Assembly (NCBI GenBank): GCA_014529385.2 | Contig: CM043966.1 | Coordinates: 95,423,087 to 95,487,086 of the forward strand | Origin: Adiantum capillus-veneris | Lineage: Eukaryota > Streptophyta > Polypodiopsida > Polypodiales > Pteridaceae | Direction: 5' to 3' | Length of the DNA stretch: 64,000 nucleotides | Shown: in pieces, positions 1 through 10,359 of the stretch | Layout: every line of letters begins with the position of its first letter | How positions within the stretch are numbered: position 1 is the stretch's first letter | Made by a program: the position numbers and the translations under genes | Notes under the pieces: model-generated | Databases searched by the model: none | The model's input: only the letters and a program-made list of their open reading frames with translations | What the model was told of the DNA's origin: nothing

Positions 1-1061
1 GGGGTTATGTGTTCGTCGGTTGTCACATAAGAATTGGAATCTTCAGAATCTTCAGCTTTCTCAGCGGGTATTAAGGCTTCCAATTGAAAAGGGGGAGGTT
101 GAGGGAGTTGTCGCCTCTTAGACCTTTGAAGGATCCTCTTGCACAAGGAAAGGATCAATAAATCTTCAACTTTACCACCATCAGATAAGAAAGACTTAAA
201 TGTAGGGCATGGCTCGCGAGGGGGAACTTGTCCAGCATCGCAACATTCAGGACCGAGTACTCGACTAGGGTCGGATATCTGTGCCACTAAATAAGCCCAT
301 CTTGATATCGCTGGTGATCCTTTGGAAGCTTCATATTGCTGCTTTTGTTGTTGATGATTCGAATAAGAAGTTGGTTGCTTAGTACTGTAACATTTCCAAG
401 AATATTCATGTTGAGACTGTTGCTGCTCGCACGAAGGTACTTTGCATCTAGTTGTCTCTGAGAAACCATGCTTTGGGTGAGGAAATTTGAGTTCCGAAGG
501 CTTTTGTTTGAGTGATTCTTCCTGGTCGACCACTGAAGCGTCGGAAGAGGATGCCTGTATTGTCTGAGAAGCTGTTGGGTGACTCCGAGAAGAGGTTTGT
601 GTCTGCATCTGATCCAAGCGAGTATGAATCTATGCGAGGCTTGTTGAAAGTGCTTCCAGCTGCGCTTTAAGAACCGCTATCAGGTCCTTCGGCATATTAT
701 GGTCGTTGCCATCTTGTGATCTGGTCATGCTGACTGCTTTGAGGGAATAATTGACCTGTTGCGTGATGATGTCACATACAACCTGTATTCCTGCTATATG
801 AGGTTGGCCTTTGGAGCGAGTAATGGGTGTTGTGGAACTGGTTCTGAAAGAGGGCTCTCTGTAGGTGCCAATGCGAGAACAAGTGCGGATACTTGTTCTG
901 AGAGAGGTTCCGGTTCCGAGAGAGGCTCTGGTTTTGTTTCCGGGAGTATCTGGAATGACAATCACGTCGGGTGCTGGGGAATTTTCCGGGAGAACAATGG
1001 CCAGAATCTCGTCTATGTACGAGAGATGCAATAGAGGCATATCGAAGACTTTGTCGGCCAT
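1..1061 (-). pseudogene. gag-like ORF of a minus-strand LTR element, one in-frame stop, runs off left edge
   Basis: Reading leftwards from an ATG at 1061-1059 (MADKVFDMPLL) the frame is open to the window edge except for a single TAG at 632-630. The same frame continues for about 210 codons after it. The product is hydrophilic and Gln/Ser/Arg-rich, with a stretch 'KDLIAVLKAQLEALSTSLA' just before the stop and a Gln-rich middle. The downstream part has Cys pairs (PECCDAG) but no zinc knuckle within the window. The primer-binding site and LTR at 2026-2512 lie upstream in the same orientation, so it is placed as the gag of that element. I do not recognise the family by sequence. It could instead be a host gene carrying a premature stop. 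Confidence 0.5.
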
Positions 1062-2025
1062 GAGAAAAAAATGTCCCGCGCACGCAAAGTGCACACAAAG
1101 CCCTCGCTGGGAGGAGCGGCTGGAGGAGCAACATTCGAAAAATGGGATCGTTGGCTGTTCCTCATTTTTGTTTCTCTTGGGGCTGAGTTCACATGAGGGT
1201 TTTTTTTATAAAAAAATTGGGCTAGTCCAGCCAAGTGTGACCGGCCACTAGGCATAAAAACTTGTGTTGATTTTTTAAAAAAAGTATTGCGCTGCTGTAT
1301 AACTTGGTTAAGTTACTTTTATTTAATGAAACACCTCTTATGGCCGATCACCCAAATTTGGGGCTGCTGGGCACTTTAATAATTTATAAGCTTATGAAGG
1401 GTCAACCAGCCAGCTAAATAATAACCCTCAGCGTAAAAAAACTCAACAGCGCTCATAAGGCAGCCAGCGTAGAGAAAATTTCAGCCAGCGCAAGATAATC
1501 AGCCAGCGTGGAAACTCTACGCACAATGAAAAGCCACGCGCAAAGGGCAGCCAGCGTAAGATTTCAGCGATTGGTGAGGAGACGCCTGGCTGAAGGGTGT
1601 GCATAGGGAAGAGACATGCAAAGAGGCACTAGAGGGTGCAATCTTCTGCAGGGAGTGCGAGACTTTGGGCAGCCACCGACGGTTAGAGGTGCCAAGAGGT
1701 GATAGGGTGTGTCCCTTCACCAAGGGGTGTGTGCCCCTTCACCAAGGAAGGCAACACATGAAGAGGCATGCGTGGAACGAGCACTTGCTACCGGGCCACG
1801 CTTGTAGAGAATCAGCAAGCATGTGAGCCCAAGCTTCGGGTAAGAGATGCATGTCATCTTTCTGCAAGGCAATGTTTGCTTCGGGAGCTGGTAAGGTTAA
1901 GTACGCCGGCTAGTATCCATCAAGAAAGCCCACCTTTCTTCTGCTTCCATACAACTGCGGGAAGGGCGGGAGAGGGGAGCGGCGAGGGTGAGAGGCTCAC
2001 AACCTTCGGGTCTCGGGAAAAAATT
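1062..2025 (-). other. leader between primer site and gag; CAGCCAGCG repeats
   Basis: No coding sequence is supported. The interval lies between the primer-binding site and gag of the left-edge element, so it is probably its untranslated leader. CAGCCAGCG occurs exactly at 1461-1469, 1482-1490, 1500-1508 and 1548-1556. Between about 1570 and 1760 there are GGTGTG/GAAGAGAC motifs like those repeated in the neighbouring LTR. Confidence 0.4.
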
Positions 2026-2037
2026 GCTTTGATACCA
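2026..2037 (-). other. primer-binding site (initiator Met tRNA)
   Basis: On the minus strand this reads TGGTATCAAAGC, one mismatch from the plant iMet-tRNA primer site TGGTATCAGAGC. It lies one base inside the probable LTR end at 2039, which is normal spacing for an LTR retrotransposon. Confidence 0.75.
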
Positions 2038-2038
2038 T

Positions 2039-2512
2039 TGTAAGGATTCTAGGTGCTAATCCTTAATTAAGTACTTAAACTCATGATTAAGACTTAAGAA
2101 ATTGAAACTGAACTTAGAACAAGACTTAGAAGACTCTGTGTTTGATTGATTGAATGTGTGATACAAGGGCTCCTTATATAGGAGACGAAGAGACATAAAT
2201 GAAAAGACACGTTTCTTGGTGAAGAGACATGACTTTAGATGTAAAGACACATCCTTTCGGCGAAGAGCTGCAACCATTGGGCGAAGAGTCGCACCCGTAG
2301 AGCGAAGGGGTGTGATCAGTTGTCGAAGGAGTGTGGCTTTTGGCGAAGAGACACGTCCTTTGGGCGAAGGGGTGTGACCATCCAAGCGCAGGGGTCCTCC
2401 TTGGCATGGCACTTCGCGTATCTGCAACTAGGAGTAGATGTATTGCTGTTAACATAGTCACAATCGTGACACCGAATGTATTGCAGCTTTACCTTGAGGC
2501 TTTTGGGTTACA
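2039..2512 (-). repeat. probable 5' LTR of the left-edge element
   Basis: The segment runs TGTAA...TTACA, giving the TG/CA ends and 5-bp terminal inverted repeats usual for LTRs. The primer site follows directly on the minus strand. A TATATAA-type box is present near 2171-2182. The outer limit (2512) rests only on the terminal repeat, because the partner LTR is outside the window. A 21-bp tandem repeat occupies about 200 bp of it. Confidence 0.55.
2198..2400. repeat. degenerate 21-bp tandem repeat inside the LTR
   Basis: About nine to ten units of roughly 21 bp share a core close to GCGAAGAGNCNCNNCCTTTGG. Units begin, for example, at 2219, 2240 and 2261, then continue with single-base length slips to about 2400. 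One minus-strand frame encodes 7-residue repeats, but this is a by-product of the period and I do not call a gene. Confidence 0.7.
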
Positions 2513-3908
2513 ACCTACGTAGCCCCAACCTAACGTGTTCAAAATAGGGGTCATGATGGAGCTAGCACATCAAATGTACATACTGATTCGGTGCAATAGA
2601 AGTGGGCACTGCTCTACAAATGCTAAAGGTATCATGCTCACTTCTATCGTAGATGAAATGACAAAAGTATGAAGGTCTCATTAAGTCATTTGTATCTATG
2701 TTTCATGACCTTTCCCGCGGATACATATGATGATAAAAGGGTGGTAATCACATTAAATCATCTATGGCATGTATATCTGGCATGCAATCAAGGACGTTTG
2801 CGATTTCAAGAGGGGGGTGTGTCACGAGGCTGTGGCAACCACTAACTAGTTGGCACTGAAATCCGAGCAGTAAAAGGGTGTCTAGGCTCATTTCAAAGTC
2901 ATTTAGGCCCCTCGCTACACTTATAAGTTGGTGGGTACCAGGAAATTAACTCAAAAGAGGCAAATTGGACACTTGTTGCCTCCAGAGCAATCTGTCAGCT
3001 TGCATGAAGAGGGGGCGCCCAAATTTGTGAGATAAGGCTGTGGGAGTAGTGGGTGCAAGTGATCATAGCTTTAGTGGAAAGCTTGCCTTCTCCCTTGCTC
3101 TATGTAGCACGATGATTCCGCTCTCATGCATCTCTCTCCCCCTTTGAATACGAAAACCTGATGTCCCGCTCGAGGGCTTTTCATCTGTATGTACAGTTGT
3201 GTGGGTTCGTGCGCGATTGCCGAGGCAAGAGCCTCTTGCATAGGTACTGGATTACCTAGTTGCTAATCCCTTGCAGGTACAGGTGAATTCGGAGAGATTT
3301 CACGCGAGAAATCTCGTCCGATTCAAAGGGCAAGTAGCCCTACAGGTGCGGGAGCTCGAGGGCCTGCTACGGATGTGACCGGCACGTGAAACGGAGCCGG
3401 AAACAGTGAATTACAGCCTGCTGTATATTTTTGCAGGTTTAGGGTTTTGACCGTAATTGATCCTTAATACCCCCAGGAGCTTCGGGAAAGTGATGAGATC
3501 ACTGTACAAGTGATCTGGTGCATTTTCAGGGCAGAAAACAGAGAATTCAGCGTGGTGTAGATTCTCGCCAGGTTTGGGAAAGTGTCCGTATGTGCCAGGA
3601 AAGCCACCTTTGGCATGGGGATTTTGTCTATGAAGCCTCCTACTGCGGTTATGCTACCAAAATCGGGCTAGAGTAGGCCATTTTCAGCCCGGTAAAAGTT
3701 GGACAGCTCATAGGAACTGGCAGGTTTTATCTCAAGTTTAATAAGAATAAAGAAATACCGAAAGGGGCGACAGTCTTTAGGGCCTATAGGGTGTTGTTGT
3801 CTGCTTGGTAGTGCTCTAGCTGCCGTTTGTTTGAAGTGTTAATTCCAGACACAGGTTTATTTGTGAAGTTCTTTTGTGTCTTGAAGTTCAAGTAAAATTT
3901 GTCAAGTA
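2513..3908. other. no gene recognised; left flank of copia 1
   Basis: Both strands were inspected and no coding exon or known element was found. Some phrases recur loosely (two copies of a 'cagaaaacagagaattcag'/'ggaaacagtgaattacag' type around 3400 and 3530). This stretch and 9101-10359 were continuous before copia 1 inserted. It could be intron or upstream DNA of the split gene at 10360, but no exon was seen to prove that. Confidence 0.4.
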
Positions 3909-3913
3909 AAGAA

Positions 3914-4192
3914 TGTAGACATGTAGTAGTGTTAGTGTGTATACGCGCTTCACCAGGGGCACTTTTCTCCCACTGGGTTTTTCCCCCTGGACATCCGGTG
4001 TGAAAGGACACCTTATCTCTTAGGGTTTCATATAAGCTTTGTAGCTCTGAGTTTGTATATACACTATTATTCCAATACAGAGAGATAGACTACAGAGATC
4101 TCGTACACAAGCTCTGTGTCTTCTCCTTCTCCATCTTCTTCCTACTCTGAGTTGCTGTCTTCCTTCTGTTTCCTGTTTCATCATCTTCAACA
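3914..4192 (+). repeat. copia 1 5' LTR
   Basis: A 279-bp LTR beginning TGTAGACATG and ending TCTTCAACA, nearly identical to 8818-9095. It is preceded by the duplicated target AAGAA. A TATA-like run (TGTATATACAC) lies near 4053. Confidence 0.96.
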
Positions 4193-4194
4193 AT

Positions 4195-4206
4195 TGGTAT
4201 CAGAGC
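4195..4206 (+). other. copia 1 primer-binding site
   Basis: TGGTATCAGAGC, a perfect match to the usual plant iMet-tRNA primer site, two bases inside the 5' LTR. Confidence 0.95.
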
Positions 4207-4591
4207 TTGGTGATTTCCAGAGCCTCTACTTGCGTTTTCGCGTCCGCGCGCGCAATCGCAATTTTCAGGCAGTTTTCGGAAAATTTGCTCGTGGGAGCAT
4301 CCTCGATGTTCCGGGAGTATTCTGAGTAGGTGACCTGGGGTTTTACCCCCCTTTCGAAGCCGTTCGAGCCCTCAGAATTTTGTTCTGAGCAGCGTAGCAA
4401 AAGTTACTTTTCGGAGGCGTTTAGATCAAGAGGGTGTGCTTTTTGACAGATTTTCTTGAGGTAAATAGTTCTTTTGGGAAGCAGCTTGTCTTAGCTTTGT
4501 GCTGAGATTTTGTGTAGAGTTTTGCTTGCATTGGAGAGGAGATTTGTGAATCTCTTGGAGGTTCTTTTGCTCTCTTGTGTGCATCCACAGT

Positions 4592-7500
4592 ATGGCTCAA
4601 TCTACGGAGAAAGAGATTTTTGGTGCGTTTACATCCGAAGACAAATTGGATGGTACCAACTATTCTCTTTGGTCTTTTATGGCCAAAAATGTTTTGGTTG
4701 GTAAAGGATTGTGGGATTATGTATCTGGAGATGAAGTTCGTCCAGGTAGCATTGCACCTGCCACGCCTGGTCGTGGTGCAGCTGTTGGTGCAGGCCCCTC
4801 ACAAGTCACTCCAGAGCAAAAGAGATGGGATACTAAAGATACACAAGCTATGGCTGTGATTGCCTTAACCATAAAGAGGACAATCACACCACATATCAGA
4901 TCTTGCAAAACTTCTGAGGATGCTTGGAACACTCTGCAAGCTATGTTCGGAGGAAGAAACGCTGCCAGAATAGAGTTTTTGAAGAAACAACTTGACAAAA
5001 TACAGATGGACGAAGGTGACGATATTGTTGAGCATCTTACAAAAATCAGGGATCTTAAAGAGTAATTGCTTAGCATTGATGAAGTGATTCCAGAGAAGGA
5101 CTTGGTTTCCAAAACACTCAATTCACTACCACCATCTTATCTGACTTTTCAGACTTCTTTGACTCTGTCTTTGCGAGCTAATCCTGAGCCTCTTCATTTT
5201 GAAGAGTTAGTGGCTTTGCTATTGCAGGAGGATCAATCACGTAAGAACAAGTTTTTACAGGTGGATGGTATGGATCATGCTCTTGTTGTACAGAACAAAA
5301 ACAAGGGTAAAGAGAGTGCTCATCACTCCAAGTCTAGTGCAGGACAATCTTCAGAGAAGTCTAAAGGTGATTCCGACAAGTCCAAGAAGAAAGGTAAATG
5401 TCACTACTGCAAAAAACCTGGTCACTACATTAGTGAGTGTAAAAAGCGAATTGCTAAAGAAAAGAAGAAAGAGTCAAGTTTGGTTGTTTCAGCTTCTGGT
5501 GATTCTTCTACAGCTAAAGAAGAGTCTGCAAACTTTGTGCAGGATTCTTATGCTTTTGTAGTATGTTCAGATTTTTCTGCTTACAGTGTTGACAAGACAC
5601 AAATGATTTGGTACTTTGATAGTGGTGCATCCAGGCATATTACTTCAAGGAAGGATTTGTTTTGTTCATTGGATGCAGCTCCAGCAGGAAAGAAGGTGAC
5701 ATGTGCAAATAATGCTTCTTATCCAACCAAAGGCGTTGGTAAGATTTTGATTACCATTTCAGATGGTTCAGATTTATGCTTGCTAGATGTCTTATATGTT
5801 CCAGGGATCAAGAAGAATTTGTTGTCTGTATCCTCTCTTGCAAAAAATGGTCTTCGGGTCATTTTTGAGGATGACAGATGTGTTGTACGAGATCGAGAGA
5901 ATGGTTATTCTCTTATCACTACAGGTACGCTGGAAAATGGACTATTTGTGCTAGATCGTTATGAAAAGCAGATTCAGGTATGTATTGCAGAAACAACGAC
6001 TCAGGCCATGCAGGATGCTGAGTTGTGGCATGCTAGATTTGGACATGTTAGTTATGGCAGTTTGATGACTTTACAACGTCATAATATGGTGCATGATTTG
6101 TCTTTATTGGAGATGCCACCAAGACATGTATGGGAAGGTTGCGTTCTTGGAAAGATGCACGGATTTGCATTTTCGCAGGATGGTTCAGTTAGAGCGACAC
6201 GAAAGTTGTAGCTTGTACACAGTGATGTATGTGGTCCTATGAGGACGCCATCTATAGGAAACAACCTTTATTTTGTGACCTTCATTGATGACTTTTCCAG
6301 GTTTTGTTGGGTGTATCCACTCAAAGCAAAGTCAGATGTGTTTGCAGTTTTTCAACTTTATGTCGCGATGGTTGAAAATGAAACAGGTTGCAAAGTACAG
6401 ACTCTTCGTACTGATCGAGGAGGTGAATCCATGTCAGGTGCATTTAAGGATTTTTTGGGAAAGAAAGGCATTAAACACCAATGCACTATGCCATACACAC
6501 CACAACAGAATGGTGTTGCAGAAAGGAAGAACAGGTCTGTAATAGAGACGGCTAGATGTATGCTCAAGGCTAAGAGTTTGCCTCATAAGCTATGGATGGA
6601 GGCAGTTGCTTGTGCAACACATGTTTTGAACAGGTGTCTTACTCGTGCCTTGAAGACCATTACTCCATTTGAAGCTTGGTATGACAGAAAACCTTCAGTC
6701 AGTTATCTTCGTGTTTTTGGTTGTCTTGCTTATGCTCACATCCCTCAGCAGTTACGTGGGAAGCTTGATGATAAGGCAATCAAATGTATATTTGTGGGGT
6801 ACAGTAGTGGAAGTAAAGGTTATAGACTTTACAATCCTGCTACAAACAAGATTTTTGAAAGTCGTGTTTTATTTTTTGCAGAAACTACTGCTCAACCTAT
6901 GGTTGCTTTTGATGTACCGCATATGCAGACACATGATGTATTTGAAGGTTTGCTTCCTTCTTTTGTGGAGAATCAAGAATCACAACAGGTTGATAATCTT
7001 GATCAATCTTTTGATCAGCATGTGACACCTCATGATGTAGAGGAAATTGTGCGTGAAGAGCAAGTTCTCAGAGAAGAAAGAACCTTGCCTAAATGGGTTC
7101 AGAAAACTTTGCAGGATAGCAAGTTGGATGCACCGTTGCCACGAAAAACACGTGCTGGTACTACTTTTGGTAGAGAGCAAGTAGATTTGGCTTGCTTTAG
7201 CACTCTTTGTGATGCAGATGAGCCTGATTCATTTGAACAAGCTTTAGAGTGTGTTCAGTGGAAAGATGCTATGCAGCAAGAAATTGATTCTATTCATAAG
7301 AATCATACATGGGATCTAGTGGACTTGCCTACAGGTAAAAAGCCTATTGGTACAAAGTCGGTTTTTAAGGTAAAAAGGAAACAAGATGGTACTGTTGACA
7401 GGTACAAAGCAAGGCTTGTGGCAAAAGGCTATGCGCAACAGAAAGGCATAGATTATGATGAAACCTTTGCTCCTACTTCTCGTGCGTCCACAGTTAGATC

Positions 7501-8770
7501 ACTAGTTGCAATTGTTGCTCATCATGGTTGGAAAGTGCATTAGTTGGATATTAAAACTGCTTTTTTGAATGGTGATTTGCAGGAAGAAGTTTATGTAAGT
7601 CAACCAAGCGGTTTTGTTGTAAAAGGTCAAGAGCAAAAGGTATGTAGATTGCGTAAAGCTTTGTATGGTCTCAAACAGGCTCCAAGAGCATGGTATGAGA
7701 AGATACATACTTATTTGATTGGCCAGGGATTTCAGAATAGTCCAACAGAAAGTACTTTGTATGTCAAAAAGAGAGATGGAGTTCTCATTATGCTAACACT
7801 TTATGTGGATGATATGCTTATTACAGGCAATAATGCAAATGAAATTGAAGCGTTTAAAGATGCTTTGAGAAAAACCTTTGAGATGTTTGATCTTGGTTTG
7901 CTACATTATTACTTGGGTATTCAGTTTGTGCAATCAGAGGATGGCATATACATGTTGCAGGCAAAATATTTGCATAAAATTTTGGACAAGTTTGGTATGA
8001 AAAATTGTAAGCCAATCTCTACACCCGTAGAAACTGGATCAAAGTTGAGCATGCATGATGCTAGAGAACCTTTTGATGTACATACTTATGCAGCAGCGGT
8101 TGGTTGCTTGATATATTTGGCAGGCAACACTCGTCCAGACATTCAATTTGGGGTTTCACAAGCAAGCAGATTTATGCACAGCTCAGGTATGCATCATTGG
8201 CAGGCTGTGAAGCACATACTTCGTTACCTTTCAGGTACCCCTAATCTTGCCATGTTCTTTCCAAGGGGGGATATGTATGGAAAGCACAGTTCTATGCAGC
8301 TTCTTGGTTACAGCGATTCAGATTGGGCTGGTGATTTTGACACACGACATTCCACAAGTGGCAATTGTTTTTTCTTGGGAAATGCATGTTTATCTTGGCT
8401 AAGCAAGAAGCAACCCACAGTGGCTACATCAACTTGTGAAGCTGAGTACAGGGCAGCTTTCACGGCAACAGTTGATTGTGTATGGATACGCAGGTTATTG
8501 ACAGATCTTTGTGAGTGTCAACAGGCACCTACTACCATTTTCACTGACAGTCAGAGTGCTATGGCAGTTGCAAAGAATCCAGTATTTCATGCAAGAACAA
8601 AGCACATAGAGGTTCACTACCACTATGTCAGGAAAAGGCTACATGCAGGGGAGATCACACTAACTTACTGTCCTACACAGGATAACATTGCAGATCTATT
8701 TACGAAGGCGTTATCACGAGAAAAGTTTGTAGCTTTCCGAAAAGCTTTGGGCTTACTCTCATACACATGA
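4592..8770 (+). pseudogene. copia 1 gag-pol polyprotein, three in-frame stops
   Basis: A single frame runs from ATG 4592 to TGA 8768-8770 (about 1390 codons), interrupted only by TAA 5063-5065, TAG 6209-6211 and TAG 7541-7543, with no frameshift. Order seen: UBN2-type gag; zinc knuckle CHYCKKPGHYISEC (5399-5440); protease with FDSGAS (Asp-Ser-Gly at 5618-5626); integrase His-Cys head and core with HSD, TDRGGE and NGVAERKN; reverse transcriptase with YVDD (7802-7813); RNase H with SDSDWAGD and STCEAEY (about 8315-8720). The integrase zinc head reads HVWEGCVLGK, with Trp where related copies here have Cys, so that zinc site is probably lost. All three stops lie where homologues in this window carry Gln. 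The frame is otherwise intact, which fits recent inactivation. Confidence 0.93.
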
Positions 8771-8817
8771 TGATCTGCTACCTTGTACGGATTCACACTA
8801 TCACTACAGGGGGGATT

Positions 8818-9095
8818 TGTAGACATGTAGTAGTGTTAGTGTGTATACGCGCTTCACCAGGGGCACTTTTCTCCCACTGGTTTTTCCCCCTGGACATCCG
8901 GTGTGAAAGGACACCTTATCTCTTAGGGTTTCATATAAGCTTTGTAGTTCTGAGTTTGTATATACACTATTATTCCAATACAGAGAGATAGACTACAGAG
9001 ATCTCGTACACAAGCTCTGTGTCTTCTCCTTCTCCATCTTCTTCCTACTTTGAGTTGTTGTCTTCCTACTGTTTCCTGTTTCATCATCTTCAACA
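8818..9095 (+). repeat. copia 1 3' LTR
   Basis: A 278-bp direct repeat of 3914-4192, preceded by a purine tract and followed by the target duplicate AAGAA at 9096-9100. Confidence 0.96.
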
Positions 9096-9100
9096 AAGAA

Positions 9101-10359
9101 TCGGGTGAAAGCTAAAGTCTACTGCCCTATGGGACGGTTTCAGACCCAACGACCAAAACCTGCAAAATCGTGATAATAATAAAACTTCTTGCTTGCTTAT
9201 GACTCCAATATCACTTATACACATGAAGCACCTCAAACATACAAGCATATTCAATGACATGCTAGTTGCCACTACATTGATGACTTTGCCTTGTATATAC
9301 ACCTGCTTGCTAAAGCATGCTTAAAAGTCCACAAGAAGAGCTCTCGCATACGCTAAGATCACTATATGTCATATCCATGTGTACAAATGCTATGGGGTGT
9401 TCAAAATGCTCGCAACAGCGTCGAAAATTCAAATCTTCTTGTATGGAGGATAATCTAGTCTGTCAAGTGGTGGTACTCTGGGATCTAGTGTTATTTATCA
9501 AAAATTTGTGAGAGAGATGTCATGAATAGCAAGGTCACAGACATACATCTTACCCTTGCAGTCCCACCTCCATCAACAGTAGCGATTACCCTCAACTCTC
9601 ACGTTATCATCAATTGTGTTCTTTGTGGGTGCCAAACTTCAAATCAAACTATGTTTATTTTGTGCTGAAAGTAAAGACTACCTCTCCCGGGAAGGGAATC
9701 CCCGAAGTTGTGTGTATCCAGTTTGCTAAAAAAGGTAGCTCTATCAGCATACAAAGGTGAAAGCCCAGTTTGTGGGGATTTTGATTATTCCCACTTTGCT
9801 GACACAAGCTTTACTCTCCCCTCTCTCACACTTTTTAAGGAGATACCTCTCTCCAGTAATGGGGCTTTTCAAGTACATCTCCTCACATTCGTGGCCAACC
9901 TAGCGTATTGGCAAGTGTAATCAGCAAGGTAAGGACAATGCACTAGGATATTTTGCAACAAAACCAACCCACGACTTCTTAATCAAATAAGAAAGATAAA
10001 GGTTGGGAGAGAGAATGACACTGGGACCCAAAAGTGCTCTTGCCTATTTGCAACCTCCTTAAAGTTGGAGAAGGTTAGTGCCTTCTACATAGTTCTAGTT
10101 CTTTTGTTTTTGGCAAGTGAGCTCTGATGTAGTTGCCTGACATTCCAACTGATAATGCCCAGCTTCCGCATGAAGCATCAATATCTTTCTTTGTACTGCT
10201 GTCCAAAATAAAGTACAATGAACGTCGGGTTGATGTAATTCAATGTGTGCATATGTGGGATGTGCGTTGAGGTAGGAGCATACATTGGTACATAGTTCAG
10301 AGGACATGAGAATGCATTTTGACATGTGACATTTGCTTCTCTATTTCTGTGTGCTGCAG
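9101..10359. other. no exon recognised; right flank of copia 1, ends in a splice acceptor
   Basis: No coding exon or known repeat was recognised. The interval ends with a pyrimidine-rich stretch and TGCTGCAG (AG at 10358-10359), the acceptor for the first recognisable exon of the split gene. Upstream coding exons of that gene must lie further left, possibly beyond the window. If so, copia 1 is intronic. Confidence 0.45.

Larger units (their letters stand above)
3914..9095 (+). mobile_element. copia 1: Ty1/copia LTR retrotransposon, near-complete, broken by three stops
   Basis: A 5182-bp element with direct LTRs at 3914-4192 and 8818-9095, flanked by the 5-bp target duplication AAGAA (3909-3913 and 9096-9100). 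The primer site TGGTATCAGAGC is at 4195-4206 and a purine tract (CAGGGGGGA) directly precedes the 3' LTR. Domain order is gag, protease, integrase, reverse transcriptase, RNase H, which defines copia. By eye the LTRs differ at four substitutions and one single-base indel, so it is among the youngest insertions here. Three of the four substitutions are C/T. Confidence 0.97.

Noticed and set aside
759-1255. Several overlapping frames on both strands opposite the gag-like frame
   Set aside because: Shadows of the minus-strand frame, which alone stays open to the window edge after one stop.
1548-1760. Regularly spaced CAGCCAGCG and GGTGTG motifs resembling a CRISPR-like array
   Set aside because: Spacing is irregular, repeats are very short, and this is a plant retroelement leader.
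2056-2461. Minus-strand frames with 7-residue repeats (e.g. SSPKG)
   Set aside because: They arise from the 21-bp repeat in the LTR; 21 is a multiple of 3, so frames stay open by chance.
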